From Pedobacter caeni (lineage in GTDB: Bacteria; Bacteroidota; Bacteroidia; Sphingobacteriales; Sphingobacteriaceae), in the NCBI RefSeq assembly GCF_900129215.1, contig NZ_FQUQ01000007.1, positions 304,699-368,698 on the forward strand: a DNA stretch of 64,000 nucleotides, in the 5' to 3' direction. The notes below the pieces were generated by a model. It worked only from the letters and a program-made list of their open reading frames with translations. It did no database searches and had not been told where the DNA came from. The first letter of the stretch is position 1; each line of letters starts with the position of its first letter. Position numbers and translations under genes: made by a program. Shown in pieces: positions 1 through 9,700 of this stretch.

Positions 1-864
1 CCATCAAGTGGATTCGGGTCTATACTTTCCAACGCTGGTAAATTAAAAACCAGTGGTGTGGAGTTCTTGTTATCGGGTATCCCAGTACAAACCAAAAACT
101 TCTCATGGGATATTGCTGTGAACTGGACTAGAGGAAGAAGTAAGGTCATTCAATTGGCTCCGGGTGTACCATTTATTGGAAACGGAGGATTTACAAATCC
201 TCAGGGCCGAATTGTTGAGGGGCTACAATTTGGAACTTTATTTGGACAGGTATTTAATAAGATCAATGGAAAAGACGTAGTGGATGCGAATGGACGATTA
301 ACGGGGTTCAATACGCAACTGCAAGTGATTGGTGATCCAAATCCACAATGGACAGCGGGTATTACAAATACGATAAACTATAAAGGTTTCTCATTGTCTG
401 CCCTATTAGACATCAGATATGGTGGTGACGTATATTCACGGACAGTAACAGATTTAAGACGTTTTGGTGCAGTTGAGGAAACCGGAAATCGCGACAGGTT
501 GTATGTACACAATGCTGTGAATGCCAATGGTACTCCAAATACCACATTAATTACTGCAGAACAGTATTATGCTGATTTGTTCTCTGCTTCAGCTCAGGAG
601 TATGCTGTTTTTGATGCTTCATGGATCAGACTGAGAGAGGTAGCCCTTTCTTATAAAATTCCGGGCACAGTGTTCAGAGGAGCGCCATTTATTAAAGGAA
701 TTAATGTAGGGCTTAACGGTCGGAATATATTTATGTATGCACCTAATGTTCCACATATTGATCCGGAAAATAACTTGCTTGGAGTAAGTAATGGCCAGGG
801 TATTGAATACAACGGACAGCCACAAACAAGAAGCTTCGGTGCTTCTCTTAGAGTTACATTTTAA
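1..864 (+). CDS. SusC-family TonB-dependent receptor, C-terminal part (5' end outside window)
   Basis: The frame is open from base 1, so this is the last 287 residues of a larger gene and not a gene starting at the internal codon at 58. The sequence has the alternating beta-strand pattern and the late SusC motif region (FMYAPNVPHIDPENN) and ends in a terminal Phe (SLRVTF), typical of an outer-membrane barrel recognised by the Bam machinery. SusC proteins import oligomers across the outer membrane using TonB energy, with a SusD lid. A SusD-like gene follows after 21 bp, so the two form one unit. The substrate cannot be inferred because the plug and any sensing domain lie upstream. Confidence 0.93.
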   Translation, partial: PSSGFGSILSNAGKLKTSGVEFLLSGIPVQTKNFSWDIAVNWTRGRSKVIQLAPGVPFIGNGGFTNPQGRIVEGLQFGTLFGQVFNKINGKDVVDANGRLTGFNTQLQVIGDPNPQWTAGITNTINYKGFSLSALLDIRYGGDVYSRTVTDLRRFGAVEETGNRDRLYVHNAVNANGTPNTTLITAEQYYADLFSASAQEYAVFDASWIRLREVALSYKIPGTVFRGAPFIKGINVGLNGRNIFMYAPNVPHIDPENNLLGVSNGQGIEYNGQPQTRSFGASLRVTF

Positions 865-885
865 TACTGTTTTAACGAAAATAAT

Positions 886-2373
886 ATGAAAAAATATATA
901 AGTAAAGCGGTGGTGCTGGCCCTGGTGGGTTGTGTTGCACTGAGCTCATGCAAGAAATTTACAGATATTAATACCGACCCAAATCAACTTCTTGATGCAG
1001 ACCCTACTGTTGTTTTGCCAGCGGCAATGGGGCGTATCGGCTTTAATATGGGGTCAGATATACATAGATTTACTTCTTTGTATGTACAGCAATTTGCTGC
1101 TCAGGGAAACGCCAGTTCTCAGCCAAGGCAGTATGATTTATACAGTGTATTGGAGGGCGACATCAATAACACCTGGGCGGCCACATTTTCTGGCACGCTT
1201 CCCGATTTGCAAAAAGTAATCGCAAAAACTGATGGCCAAAGCCCGTTTTATGCGGGTATTGCTAAGATTCTTAAAGGATATGTATATGCAGTTCATGTTG
1301 ATGCCTATGGCGATTTGCCTTATACGGAAGCAACAAATTATGAGAATAACTGGACTCCAAAGTTTGATGGTTCATCTTTGATTTATGATAAGGTTTTTGC
1401 GTTGCTGGATGAGGGAATTGCAAATGTTAAGGCAACCTCCTCTCTTCAGGTGCCAGCCGCTGATGACTTGATATATGGAGGTAATATGCAAAAATGGGAA
1501 CGCTTTGCAAATGCGCTGAAATTGAGAATGTATATTCATTATTTTAGTACTAATGCTTCTGCAGCAGATATGGCAAAAGCGAAAGCTGGCATAGAAGCAA
1601 TAATTTCGGGTAATAAATTGTTGAGTAATAATGGAGATAATTTTCAATTCCGTTTTCTTACCCTTGCGAACCAAACAAACCCTATTCATCAGTTTGAAGG
1701 CTCAAGAGCGAATCAGTTCTTCCCTAGTAAGACGCTTGTTGACTTAATGACGGGTAAAAAAGATGGTAGAAGAGCGGCTTACTTTACTGCAACATCTACG
1801 ACAGCTACTGATACTGTTTATAAGGGGGCTACAAATGGTGATCCGGTGGAAAGTACTGCATTTTCAAGAATGCACACTTACATTCGTGGAAAGGTGGCTG
1901 CTCCAAATTATAATGGTGAAGCCCCGATTCGTATGCTGACATTTGCTGAACAGAATTTAATCTTAGCAGAATACTATGCCAGAGCACAAGGAGGAAATAA
2001 TTTAGGTACTGCGCAGACTTATTTCACAGCTGCAATAAATGCTTCTTTTGACGCAGCAAAAGAGTTTTCTGATGTAACAACAGAGGGCTTCAGGGTTGCT
2101 TCTAATCTGGCTGCTTATAAAAGGGCAAATGGAGAATTAGTCGCTGCGACTGCTCTTCGGCAAATTATTGAAGAGAAATTTGTATCCAATTATGGTGTTG
2201 CTGTTGAGCCTTGGTCAGATTGGAGAAGGACTGGCTTTCCAGTGCTAATCCCAGTTTCTCCTGCCACACAATTGCCAAGGATATTACCGTACTCTTTCAC
2301 AGAAAGAAGTTATAATCCAAATGTTCCGGCAAGAGCCTCGGTTTATGATAAAGCTGTTTTCTGGGATAAATAA
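886..2373 (+). CDS. SusD-like surface lipoprotein (SusD-like_2 type)
   Basis: A 495-residue lipoprotein. The signal peptide ends in a lipobox with Cys22 (VALSSC), followed by KKF. The body carries the SusD-like_2 pattern: an early DINTDPNQ segment, TPR-like helices, and a late EPWSDWRRTGFP motif. Family members sit on the cell surface as a lid on the SusC barrel and capture ligand. It lies 21 bp downstream of the truncated SusC and 22 bp upstream of a small lipoprotein, indicating one transcript. No glycan-active gene accompanies it, so the ligand is unknown and could be peptide or glycan. Confidence 0.93.
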   Translation: MKKYISKAVVLALVGCVALSSCKKFTDINTDPNQLLDADPTVVLPAAMGRIGFNMGSDIHRFTSLYVQQFAAQGNASSQPRQYDLYSVLEGDINNTWAATFSGTLPDLQKVIAKTDGQSPFYAGIAKILKGYVYAVHVDAYGDLPYTEATNYENNWTPKFDGSSLIYDKVFALLDEGIANVKATSSLQVPAADDLIYGGNMQKWERFANALKLRMYIHYFSTNASAADMAKAKAGIEAIISGNKLLSNNGDNFQFRFLTLANQTNPIHQFEGSRANQFFPSKTLVDLMTGKKDGRRAAYFTATSTTATDTVYKGATNGDPVESTAFSRMHTYIRGKVAAPNYNGEAPIRMLTFAEQNLILAEYYARAQGGNNLGTAQTYFTAAINASFDAAKEFSDVTTEGFRVASNLAAYKRANGELVAATALRQIIEEKFVSNYGVAVEPWSDWRRTGFPVLIPVSPATQLPRILPYSFTERSYNPNVPARASVYDKAVFWDK

Positions 2374-2395
2374 TTCACCAATTAAAAATTAAGAA

Positions 2396-2869
2396 ATGAA
2401 AAAAATAACATATATCCTGCTCGCTTTAACAATGGTTATTGCATCTTGTAAGAAAGATCCAAGGCAGCCAGAGGTACTCACAGCGCCTGCAACATTAATA
2501 TTTAATGACAATATAGATTTGGTCTCAGGAAGTTATCCGAGTAAAGCACCTCAGACTAACCCTCCAACGATACCAGCACCGGATAAAGGTACAGGGGCTG
2601 TCAAGATTAAAGTTACCAGTAGTGATAACGTAAAGCAGTTAAAGTTCACGACAAGATTATCCGGCATTGATTATCCTCAGGGAACAGTGACTGTTCCAGC
2701 CGGAGGTGTATATAGTTTCGAGAGACTGGTGAAAGATTTACGTGGCACTACTGATGCGCCACTTCCTGCGGGAACTTCCAGTAGTGTTGGGGTTACTTTG
2801 ATTGTAGAAGGAATCCTCGCTGATGGTACATCCGTGAGAAGGTTTTTTACCATAACAGTGACGAATTAA
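2396..2869 (+). CDS. small lipoprotein of unknown function in SusC/D operon
   Basis: A 157-residue protein with a lipoprotein signal (Cys18 in VIASCKKD) and a short beta-rich body rich in Pro, Thr and Gly. I recognise no domain. It is the third gene of the SusC/SusD unit, 22 bp after the SusD stop, and is followed by a strong terminator. Position after SusD is where surface binding lipoproteins often sit, so a ligand-binding or complex-accessory role is a reasonable inference only. Confidence 0.8.
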   Translation: MKKITYILLALTMVIASCKKDPRQPEVLTAPATLIFNDNIDLVSGSYPSKAPQTNPPTIPAPDKGTGAVKIKVTSSDNVKQLKFTTRLSGIDYPQGTVTVPAGGVYSFERLVKDLRGTTDAPLPAGTSSSVGVTLIVEGILADGTSVRRFFTITVTN

Positions 2870-2891
2870 AAGACTGTCTGTTAACTAAAAA

Positions 2892-2934
2892 AAAGGGTTG
2901 TGTCATTGAAAAATGAGGCAACCCTTTCTTTTTG
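2892..2934 (+). terminator. rho-independent terminator after first SusC/D unit
   Basis: An 8-bp perfect stem (AAGGGTTG with CAACCCTT) is extended inward by a short TCATT/AATGA stem and followed by TTCTTTTT. It closes the unit ending at 2869. Confidence 0.85.
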
Positions 2935-3274
2935 AGTTTAATTTCTTAAAAATTTCTGCTCCCTTCCGGGAATTGAGCTGTTTTTTATGTATCAAAATTG
3001 ATATAGCTAATGGAGGCTGAGTTTTGTCTGATCTCCAGGGTGATTATGTGTTCTTTTTTTTGTTGTTTGTGTCTTATTATGAGTGAGTTGTGCTGTTTTG
3101 CGACTAACGATTATTAATCAGAAATAAAGGGAAATCGGCTGCTTATTTCGATATCTCAACCGGAATATTTCATTTGTTTAACGATTAATGATGAAATATT
3201 TAATATTTTTTCAAAGTATTGGAAATGTTATATATCTTAGGTTAATTATTAGCTAACCTAAATTTTACGTTTTT
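2935..3274. other. intergenic region upstream of second SusC
   Basis: About 340 AT-rich bases without a credible reading frame. A possible -7 element TATCTTAG lies at 3233-3240, one base off the TAnnTTTG consensus, and an 8-bp inverted repeat sits just after it. I see no good -33 element and no other structure. Confidence 0.5.
3237..3261 (+). promoter_or_regulatory. inverted repeat in SusC leader (possible operator or 5' hairpin)
   Basis: TTAGGTTA (3237-3244) and TAACCTAA (3254-3261) are perfect 8-bp inverted arms with a 9-base spacer. The left arm overlaps the last bases of the possible -7 element, and the right arm ends 13 bases before the SusC start. It could act on DNA as an operator or on RNA as a leader hairpin close to the start codon. 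Confidence 0.45.
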
Positions 3275-6200
3275 ATGAAAAAACTTGTACAAAGTTTGTT
3301 CATTCTATTGCTTATTGCGACAAGTGCAATTGCTCAGGAAAGAACAATTACCGGGACGGTTACCGATGGAAGTGATGGAAAACCGCTTCCGGGAGTAACA
3401 ATTCGATTAAAGGGGGCCAAAGGTGGCGCCCAGTCAGGCTCAGATGGCCGGTTTACTTTAAAGGCACCTGCAGGAGTAAGTGCGTTGGAATTTTCTTATT
3501 TGGGATATGTTTCTCAGTATAAGAACATCGGTTCCTCAAATGTTGTAAATGTTGCCTTAGAATCAGACTCTAAAGCACTGACAGAAGTGGTGGTAACGGG
3601 TTACGGTACAACCAAGAAAAAGGACTTTACAGGATCGGCTGCATCGATCAAAGGAGATGATCTGAAAGACAGACCTGTTCAAAGTTTTGTTCAGGGGATG
3701 ACAGGTCAGGCTGCTGGTGTGAGTATTATCCAGCCAAACGGTTTGCTAAATAACCCTCCGGTAATCCGGGTGAGGGGGGTAAGTTCGATCTCATTGAGCT
3801 CTTTCCCACTGGTGGTTGTAGACGGAATTCCTTTCCCGACTTCAGATGTATCAAATAACTCCACAACGAATAACCCTTTAGGGGATATTAATCCTAATGA
3901 CATCGAATCTATTGACGTACTTAAGGATGCGGCATCGACGGCTTTATATGGTTCAAGAGCAGCAGCTGGGGTATTGGTGATTACCACTAAAAAAGGTAAA
4001 ACCGGAGATGCACGTGTCAACTATGATGGATGGTTTGGTGTAAATAATGCGGTTCGTTTACCAGAGCTGTTGAATGCCCAGCAATTCATTGATGTTAAGA
4101 ACGAGGCACTAAAGAATGCTTTGGCGCTAAATCCAAATGCGGTAGGTGCATCTCAAAGAGATGCACAGGGAAGAGGTTTCTTTCCTTCTTACAATCCTGA
4201 TGGATCTATGGTAGATACAAAATGGTATGATGAAGTCTACAGAACGGCCTATTCCCAGAACCACGGGGTAACGGTTAGTGGCGGAACAGAGAAAACAACT
4301 TATTATCTGTCCGGTGGTCTGTCTGATCAGAACGGCTTTCTTAAGAACAATACTTTTAAAAGGTATTCAGGTCGTGTAAATCTTGGACACCAGGCTACAA
4401 AGTGGATGAAATTATCGCTAAATATGAGCTATAATAACACCCTGAATCAGTCGCCGAATAGTGGATCTTCTCCTGGAGCAGCATTTAACTCCTCAGGTTT
4501 AGGTCGTCTGGCAATTGCCGTAGCTCCGAATCTTTCGCCAAGAAATCCTGATGGCAGCTTCAATATCACAAAGAATACAGTGGGTAATAATGCGAATCTT
4601 GTTCCAAGTACTTTCGCTAATCCAGCCGTTTTAGCGCAATTGGATAAAAACAGATCTGAGACCAATCGTTTTCTGACCAATATGGGGGCAGATTTCAAAC
4701 TTATGGAAGGGTTAAATTTCAGAACCAATTTTTCATGGGACAGAAGTAATTCAGAAAACGCACAATTCCTAAACCCGGTTCAAGGGGATGGTTATGGCCC
4801 TGGAGGGCGTGCGGTGAATCAAAATGTCAGGACAAATAACTGGAACTGGATCAACACCTTACAGTACAATAAATCATTTGACGGGGTGCATAACCTGAAT
4901 CTGACTGTGGGCTCTGATGTTCAAAAAACACGGACTGAAGCCTGGGGTGCAATGCGCTCAGGCTTAGGTGATCCAACCTTCTTTACTCAGTTTCAGGGAA
5001 CTTATGTATCGAATACACCTTCAGGAAATAGAATTGAGCAGATTTCGTACGAAGCTTATCTTGCCAGTGCAAGCTATAATTATGCAGGAAAATATTTTAT
5101 CAGCGGTAACTTCCGTAGAGATGGAAATTCAGGATTAGCTGATGGAATGAAATGGGGTAATTTTGGTGGAGCATCTGTTGGATGGTCAATCTCTCAGGAA
5201 GATTTCTTCAAAAATTCAGGATTATCAAATACAGTGAGCAATCTGCGTCTGCGCGGAAGCTGGGGTAAGGTTGGAAATGGAAATGTTGGACCATATAATG
5301 AGTTTACCACTTATAGTCCTGGTATTTATGGCTCCACTCCTTTTGCCTGGTTTTATAATAAAGCTGGTAACAGAAATCTGAGCTGGGAAACGAGTACACA
5401 GACTGATATTGGTCTGAATTTGGGTTTATGGAATGACAGGCTGACTTTTGAGGCTGATTATTTTTATAAAAACATTGATAACCTGATCCTTGATGTTCCT
5501 CAGGCGCCTTCTAAAGGTATCCCTGAAGACCTGATTGCTGGTGGAAGTATTCTTGCCAACGTTGGCTCTATGTATAACAGAGGGTTTGAGTTTGGTATTG
5601 GAGGTCTTCCGATTAAGACGGATAAATTCAGCTGGAAAGTAAATCTGAATTTAACATTGATTAAAAACCGGGTAACTGAATTAGATCCTACGGTAAAACA
5701 ACTGATTGGAACAACAGGAGGATTAGAGTCTGCTAGTATTACAAAAGTTGGTGAGTCAATCGGTAGCATTTATGCAGTTAGAACAAACGGAGTAAATCCT
5801 GCCAATGGCAGAAGAATATTTGTCAACTCTGCCGGACGTGAGGTTCAATACCAACATTTTGGTGGTAACATGGCCTGGACTTACCTCGATGGAACAGCAG
5901 CACCAAGCCCTGCAAGTGATGCTCAGGTGATTGGTGGTACCTTGCCAAAATGGTATGGAGGGTTTAACAATACGTTTACTTACGGAAATTTTGATCTGAA
6001 CCTGATGTTTACTTTCTCCGGAGGTAACTATATCTATAATGGTTCCCGTGCAGGTCTTTTGGATCAGCGTTGGAACAATTCCACTGAAATTCTGAAAGCA
6101 TGGAATACTAATGGCCAGAATACAGAAATCCCAAGAACGGTTTATGGTGATAACGTTTCGAATGGATCTTCTTTTGCCATCAGTGCGAATGCAGAAAAAG

Positions 6201-6445
6201 GCGATTTCTTAAGACTTCAAACGGCAACAATTGGGTATAAGCTTCCTGCGACACTTTTTAACAAAATTGGAATCAACAGCTTAAGGGTTTATGCTTCAGT
6301 AAATAATGCATTTTTGATTACCAATTATTCAGGTGTGGATCCAGAGATCTCCACGAATGGTAATTCAACCCTTTCAAGTGGTGTTGAGCGTAACAGCATT
6401 CCTCAAGGTAGAGCATTTACGTTTGGCCTTAGTTTAGGATTATAA
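3275..6445 (+). CDS. SusC/RagA-family TonB-linked outer-membrane receptor
   Basis: A complete 1056-residue receptor. A signal peptide ends near AIAQ (residues 1-20). A CarboxypepD_reg-like domain covers about 22-100 (TITGTVTDGSDGKPLPGV), followed by the TonB-box region and plug (about 105-230: VVVTGYGTTKKKDFTG, VVVDGIPFP, IDVLKDAASTALYGSRAA), then the 22-strand barrel. There is no STN domain, so it is not a FecR-signalling transducer by itself. It should import a ligand delivered by the SusD encoded 18 bp downstream. No regulator or degradative enzyme is adjacent, leaving the substrate open. Confidence 0.96.
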   Translation: MKKLVQSLFILLLIATSAIAQERTITGTVTDGSDGKPLPGVTIRLKGAKGGAQSGSDGRFTLKAPAGVSALEFSYLGYVSQYKNIGSSNVVNVALESDSKALTEVVVTGYGTTKKKDFTGSAASIKGDDLKDRPVQSFVQGMTGQAAGVSIIQPNGLLNNPPVIRVRGVSSISLSSFPLVVVDGIPFPTSDVSNNSTTNNPLGDINPNDIESIDVLKDAASTALYGSRAAAGVLVITTKKGKTGDARVNYDGWFGVNNAVRLPELLNAQQFIDVKNEALKNALALNPNAVGASQRDAQGRGFFPSYNPDGSMVDTKWYDEVYRTAYSQNHGVTVSGGTEKTTYYLSGGLSDQNGFLKNNTFKRYSGRVNLGHQATKWMKLSLNMSYNNTLNQSPNSGSSPGAAFNSSGLGRLAIAVAPNLSPRNPDGSFNITKNTVGNNANLVPSTFANPAVLAQLDKNRSETNRFLTNMGADFKLMEGLNFRTNFSWDRSNSENAQFLNPVQGDGYGPGGRAVNQNVRTNNWNWINTLQYNKSFDGVHNLNLTVGSDVQKTRTEAWGAMRSGLGDPTFFTQFQGTYVSNTPSGNRIEQISYEAYLASASYNYAGKYFISGNFRRDGNSGLADGMKWGNFGGASVGWSISQEDFFKNSGLSNTVSNLRLRGSWGKVGNGNVGPYNEFTTYSPGIYGSTPFAWFYNKAGNRNLSWETSTQTDIGLNLGLWNDRLTFEADYFYKNIDNLILDVPQAPSKGIPEDLIAGGSILANVGSMYNRGFEFGIGGLPIKTDKFSWKVNLNLTLIKNRVTELDPTVKQLIGTTGGLESASITKVGESIGSIYAVRTNGVNPANGRRIFVNSAGREVQYQHFGGNMAWTYLDGTAAPSPASDAQVIGGTLPKWYGGFNNTFTYGNFDLNLMFTFSGGNYIYNGSRAGLLDQRWNNSTEILKAWNTNGQNTEIPRTVYGDNVSNGSSFAISANAEKGDFLRLQTATIGYKLPATLFNKIGINSLRVYASVNNAFLITNYSGVDPEISTNGNSTLSSGVERNSIPQGRAFTFGLSLGL

Positions 6446-6463
6446 TATTTAACCGTATCATTC

Positions 6464-7948
6464 ATGAAAATTTTTCATATAAACAACTATAAATTGAAGA
6501 TAGCTACAGTGGCTATTCTTGCAATTCCTTTGATCGGAAGTATCTCTTCCTGCAAAAAGGATTTTTTAACTGCTGCACCAGAGCTTAGTCTTCCTGAGGC
6601 GGATGCTTTTGCAAATCCCACAAGGATTCTGGCGCAGGTAAACGGATTGTATTTGTCCATCAAACAAGGATCATTTCTTGGGGGCAGGTATCCGGTTTAC
6701 AATGATATCAGAGCTGAAGAGTTCTTTAACCGTACAGGAAACGGAGTAACCGGAACTTCGGTTTACAATGGAACGAATGTTCCTTCAGACACCTATATTG
6801 CCAGATTCTGGTCACAAGGCTATCTGACCATAAACAGGGTAAATCTTTTTCTTGACGGATTAGCTGCTCATCCTGGAGTACTAACTGATGATGTGAGTGC
6901 TAATTATGCTGGAGAAGCAAAACTAATCAGGGCATTAAGTTATTTTTCTTTAGTGCAGATTTTTGCGAAGCCTTATGTTTTTGATAAAGGTCTCTCCAGA
7001 GGGATGCCATTACGCCTGAAGCCAGAAACATCTTTGGCTGGTAACAGCATGAAGAGCAGCTCTGTCGCTGCTATTTATGCTCAGATTCTAAAAGACCTCA
7101 ATGAGGCTGAACTGGCTTTGCCAAATACAAATGGCGATAATGTTACCCGCGCACATAAGAATACGGCTATTGCGCTAAAAACAAGAGTTTACCTCGCCAT
7201 GGCTAACTACGCAAAGGTAATTGAAGAAGCGAATAAAATTGTTTCTCCTGTTGCACCATTTAAGACTACAGATGCGGCAAGAACCACACATGAATTGCAG
7301 GCGGATGTTGCAGCTGTTTTCAGGGCTCCCGGTCTGACTACCGAATCAATTATGTCCTTTCCGATGGCCGAAACAAACGCTCCGGGGACTCAGAATGCGA
7401 TTGGATTTTATTTCAATGCACCAGCTGGTCTTGAATATTATCTGAATCAATCTGGTGCAGGTATTTATGTGGATCCGACATGGCCTGCAAAAGATAACAG
7501 AAAAGCAAAACTAACGGCTGACCTTAAGCTTTCCGCAACAAATACCATACGTCTGATTACTAAATTTTCCGGTGCTGATCCGTCTCTTGACAATGTTCCG
7601 GTAATCAGATATGCAGAGGTTTTGCTAAACCTTGCTGAGGCTGAAGCTTTACAGGCTGGAGGAAACCTTGTGCGTTCCAGAGCATTACTAGACGCTGTGC
7701 GCCACCGCTCTGATGCAACATACGATTTCGGAGTTCTGGCAACTTCTGCTGATCTTGTTGCAACGATCCTCAAAGAAAGAAGAATAGAGTTTCTGGCCGA
7801 AGGCTTAAGATATAACGATCTGGCCAGAAAAGCAGCTCCAATTCCATCATTTGGTGCTGGCTCTTCTATTCCGGTAGATGATCAACGTTATACCTTCCCT
7901 ATTCCACTTCAGGAAACAACCACAAATCCTGAAGTAAATACCATGTAG
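6464..7948 (+). CDS. SusD/RagB-family surface lipoprotein
   Basis: A 494-residue lipoprotein with lipobox Cys30 (GSISSCKKDF). It shows the canonical SusD C-terminal block KERRIEFLAEGLRYNDLARK at about residues 433-452 and helical TPR-like repeats before it. It belongs to the classical SusD/RagB branch, not the SusD-like_2 branch seen in the first unit, so the two neighbouring units are not a simple duplication. It pairs with the SusC 18 bp upstream and the unit ends in a very strong bidirectional terminator. Confidence 0.95.
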   Translation: MKIFHINNYKLKIATVAILAIPLIGSISSCKKDFLTAAPELSLPEADAFANPTRILAQVNGLYLSIKQGSFLGGRYPVYNDIRAEEFFNRTGNGVTGTSVYNGTNVPSDTYIARFWSQGYLTINRVNLFLDGLAAHPGVLTDDVSANYAGEAKLIRALSYFSLVQIFAKPYVFDKGLSRGMPLRLKPETSLAGNSMKSSSVAAIYAQILKDLNEAELALPNTNGDNVTRAHKNTAIALKTRVYLAMANYAKVIEEANKIVSPVAPFKTTDAARTTHELQADVAAVFRAPGLTTESIMSFPMAETNAPGTQNAIGFYFNAPAGLEYYLNQSGAGIYVDPTWPAKDNRKAKLTADLKLSATNTIRLITKFSGADPSLDNVPVIRYAEVLLNLAEAEALQAGGNLVRSRALLDAVRHRSDATYDFGVLATSADLVATILKERRIEFLAEGLRYNDLARKAAPIPSFGAGSSIPVDDQRYTFPIPLQETTTNPEVNTM

Positions 7949-7961
7949 AGGTTAAATAATG

Positions 7962-8011
7962 ATCAAAACGAAAAGGCCGGGTTTTATGAAACCCGGCCTT
8001 TTCGTTTTGAT
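7962..8011. terminator. bidirectional rho-independent terminator, 23-bp perfect stem
   Basis: Arms 7962-7984 and 7989-8011 are perfectly complementary over 23 bp around a TATG loop, with a GC core (AGGCCGGG) and A/T tails on both sides. It lies between the convergent SusD gene (ends 7948) and the minus-strand gene ending at 8031, so it can serve both. Confidence 0.93.
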
Positions 8012-8030
8012 TTGTTTCCTGAGAAAGCAT

Positions 8031-8696
8031 TTAGATACCGTTATAATAATTAACGATTTTTATCAATTGCTGATCTGATTTTGCTTTTAGGTCCTGATCG
8101 GTTATAAACTGATTGAGTTCCTTTTGCTTGTCGCCAAGTGCTTTGAGTAACGCATTTTTATCAGCCTTTAGTTTGATCATTTCCCCATTGTGAAAGAGGT
8201 AATATTGCTGACTGTCTGTGAGTACTTCCTGCTTTTTTGCTTCGCCATATTGAGTACTCTCCACAATACTTTTATTGTGTTTTTTTAGCAAGATCGTTTT
8301 TCCATCTGCCAGAACCTGATAATAGCTTTTATCGTTATGTGTTCCAACGGCCGGAAAGCCATTTCTAAAAATAGAAATAGCAGTTGGTGTTTTTGGACTG
8401 ATCAGCTGGAACTCCTGAATGGGGAATCTAAATGCCAATGCTTTTTCCTGTTTTTTGAAAATAGGATAATCGTCCAGTACATCATATTTCAACTCCATAT
8501 CGTTGTAATATTTCTTGTCTTTCTGTAGCACATGCCCTTTTGTCCAATTTTCATAAAGGTATCTGCTTCCTTTGATGTTGGAATTGCTTTTCGTTTCAAT
8601 GGGAATCCCATTGATATCGGCAGTCACTGCAATCTGTGCCTGTGTCTGGAAAATAAATAAGGTAAGTATACCTGTAATGAAGAGCTTTTTTTTCAT
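8031..8696 (-). CDS. secreted protein of unknown function
   Basis: A 221-residue protein with a clear Sec signal peptide (FIFQTQAQIA, cleavage after about residue 20). The mature part has a short repeated Asn/Lys/Tyr-rich character and a Lys-rich helical C-terminal third. I recognise no domain. It is a single gene between a strong shared terminator and the LD-carboxypeptidase gene, with which it shares orientation but is separated by 64 bp. Likely periplasmic or exported; function unknown. Confidence 0.75.
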   Translation of the reverse strand: MKKKLFITGILTLFIFQTQAQIAVTADINGIPIETKSNSNIKGSRYLYENWTKGHVLQKDKKYYNDMELKYDVLDDYPIFKKQEKALAFRFPIQEFQLISPKTPTAISIFRNGFPAVGTHNDKSYYQVLADGKTILLKKHNKSIVESTQYGEAKKQEVLTDSQQYYLFHNGEMIKLKADKNALLKALGDKQKELNQFITDQDLKAKSDQQLIKIVNYYNGI

Positions 8697-8760
8697 AAAC
8701 TAAAATACTGATATGAATTTGAATTTCAAAAGCTTAATTATCAGGAATTTGATTTCTTTA

Positions 8761-9660
8761 CTATAAAAATTTTAATGATACTTTTTTCTGGTCAACAGAC
8801 AGCTTCGCTGCTTTCCCGACGATTAAAGATCGGTTATCGTCAATATGGCCCACAGGAAAGTTAAAGCAAACCGGATAGTTGTACTCTTTTACAATTTCCA
8901 TGATGATTTCTTCAGGACTCCATCCAAAAGGAGTATCTTCTGGTGTAATCCCGTTAAAAGTACCTATAATCAGTCCTTTCAGGCGGGATAATTTACCACT
9001 ACGTTTGAGCATCCGCATCAGCCTGTCAATGGCATATTCATGTTCACCGACGTCTTCCAGAAACAGAATTTTATCCGTGTAGTCTACTGCAGATTCTGAC
9101 CCTTCTGTCATCACCATCAACGTTAGGTTTCCTCCGATCAGAATTCCTTCAGCATCACCCGTTCTGTTTTTAAATTCACTTTTATATTCGTAGGAAAGCG
9201 ACTCTCCAAATAAGGCTTTTCTTAATGATTCCAGGGACTCAGGAGTGGCATCATCGAAAGTTTTAGGCATCTGTCCATGGATACTTTGGGTATCCAGCAC
9301 CGCAAAAAGATGAGAAAGCAGGATCGTGATGTCGCTAAAACCGATGACCCATTTAGGATCTTCTTTAAAGCGGGTAAAATCAAGTTCGTCAATAATTCTA
9401 ATGGTCCCGTATCCTCCGCGGGAGGCAAAAATAGCGCGAATGTCCGGATCATCTAAAAAGGTTTGAAGGTCTTTTGTCCGCTCTGCGTCTGTTCCTGCAA
9501 ATTGATGGTGTTCCGCATAAAGGTTTTCTCCCCTGATTACTTCCAGCCCCCATTGCTCCAAAATGGAAATGGCACTATTGATATCACCTGGTAATTTCTT
9601 GGCTGGGGAAACGATTGCAATTTTGTCTCCTTTTTTTAAATGAGCTGGCTGTTTAATCAT
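8761..9660 (-). CDS. ldcA: LD-carboxypeptidase (muramoyltetrapeptide carboxypeptidase, S66)
   Basis: Cleaves the L,D bond of cell-wall tetrapeptides (removing terminal D-Ala) in peptidoglycan recycling. The S66 catalytic residues are visible: Ser in GFSDITILL, Glu in ILFLEDVGEHEY, His in FPVGHIDDNRS; the ASRGGYG motif is also present. I chose the ATG at 9660 (MIKQPAHLKKGDKIAIVSPA) over one at 9684, because family members begin this way and the longer form overlaps the divergent metG promoter. There is no obvious signal peptide, which fits a cytoplasmic recycling enzyme. Length (299 residues) is normal. Confidence 0.92.
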   Translation of the reverse strand: MIKQPAHLKKGDKIAIVSPAKKLPGDINSAISILEQWGLEVIRGENLYAEHHQFAGTDAERTKDLQTFLDDPDIRAIFASRGGYGTIRIIDELDFTRFKEDPKWVIGFSDITILLSHLFAVLDTQSIHGQMPKTFDDATPESLESLRKALFGESLSYEYKSEFKNRTGDAEGILIGGNLTLMVMTEGSESAVDYTDKILFLEDVGEHEYAIDRLMRMLKRSGKLSRLKGLIIGTFNGITPEDTPFGWSPEEIIMEIVKEYNYPVCFNFPVGHIDDNRSLIVGKAAKLSVDQKKVSLKFL

Positions 9661-9672
9661 GGGTAAAACACT

Positions 9673-9680
9673 TATATTTG
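9673..9680 (+). promoter_or_regulatory. -7 element of metG promoter
   Basis: TATATTTG matches the Bacteroidetes TAnnTTTG element exactly. Expected transcription start is about 9685-9688, downstream of the ATG at 9659 and upstream of the TTG at 9701, which argues for the TTG start of metG. The -33 element is poor (TTTA at 9652). Confidence 0.6.
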
Positions 9681-9700
9681 ACAAAATAATAAAAATAGTT

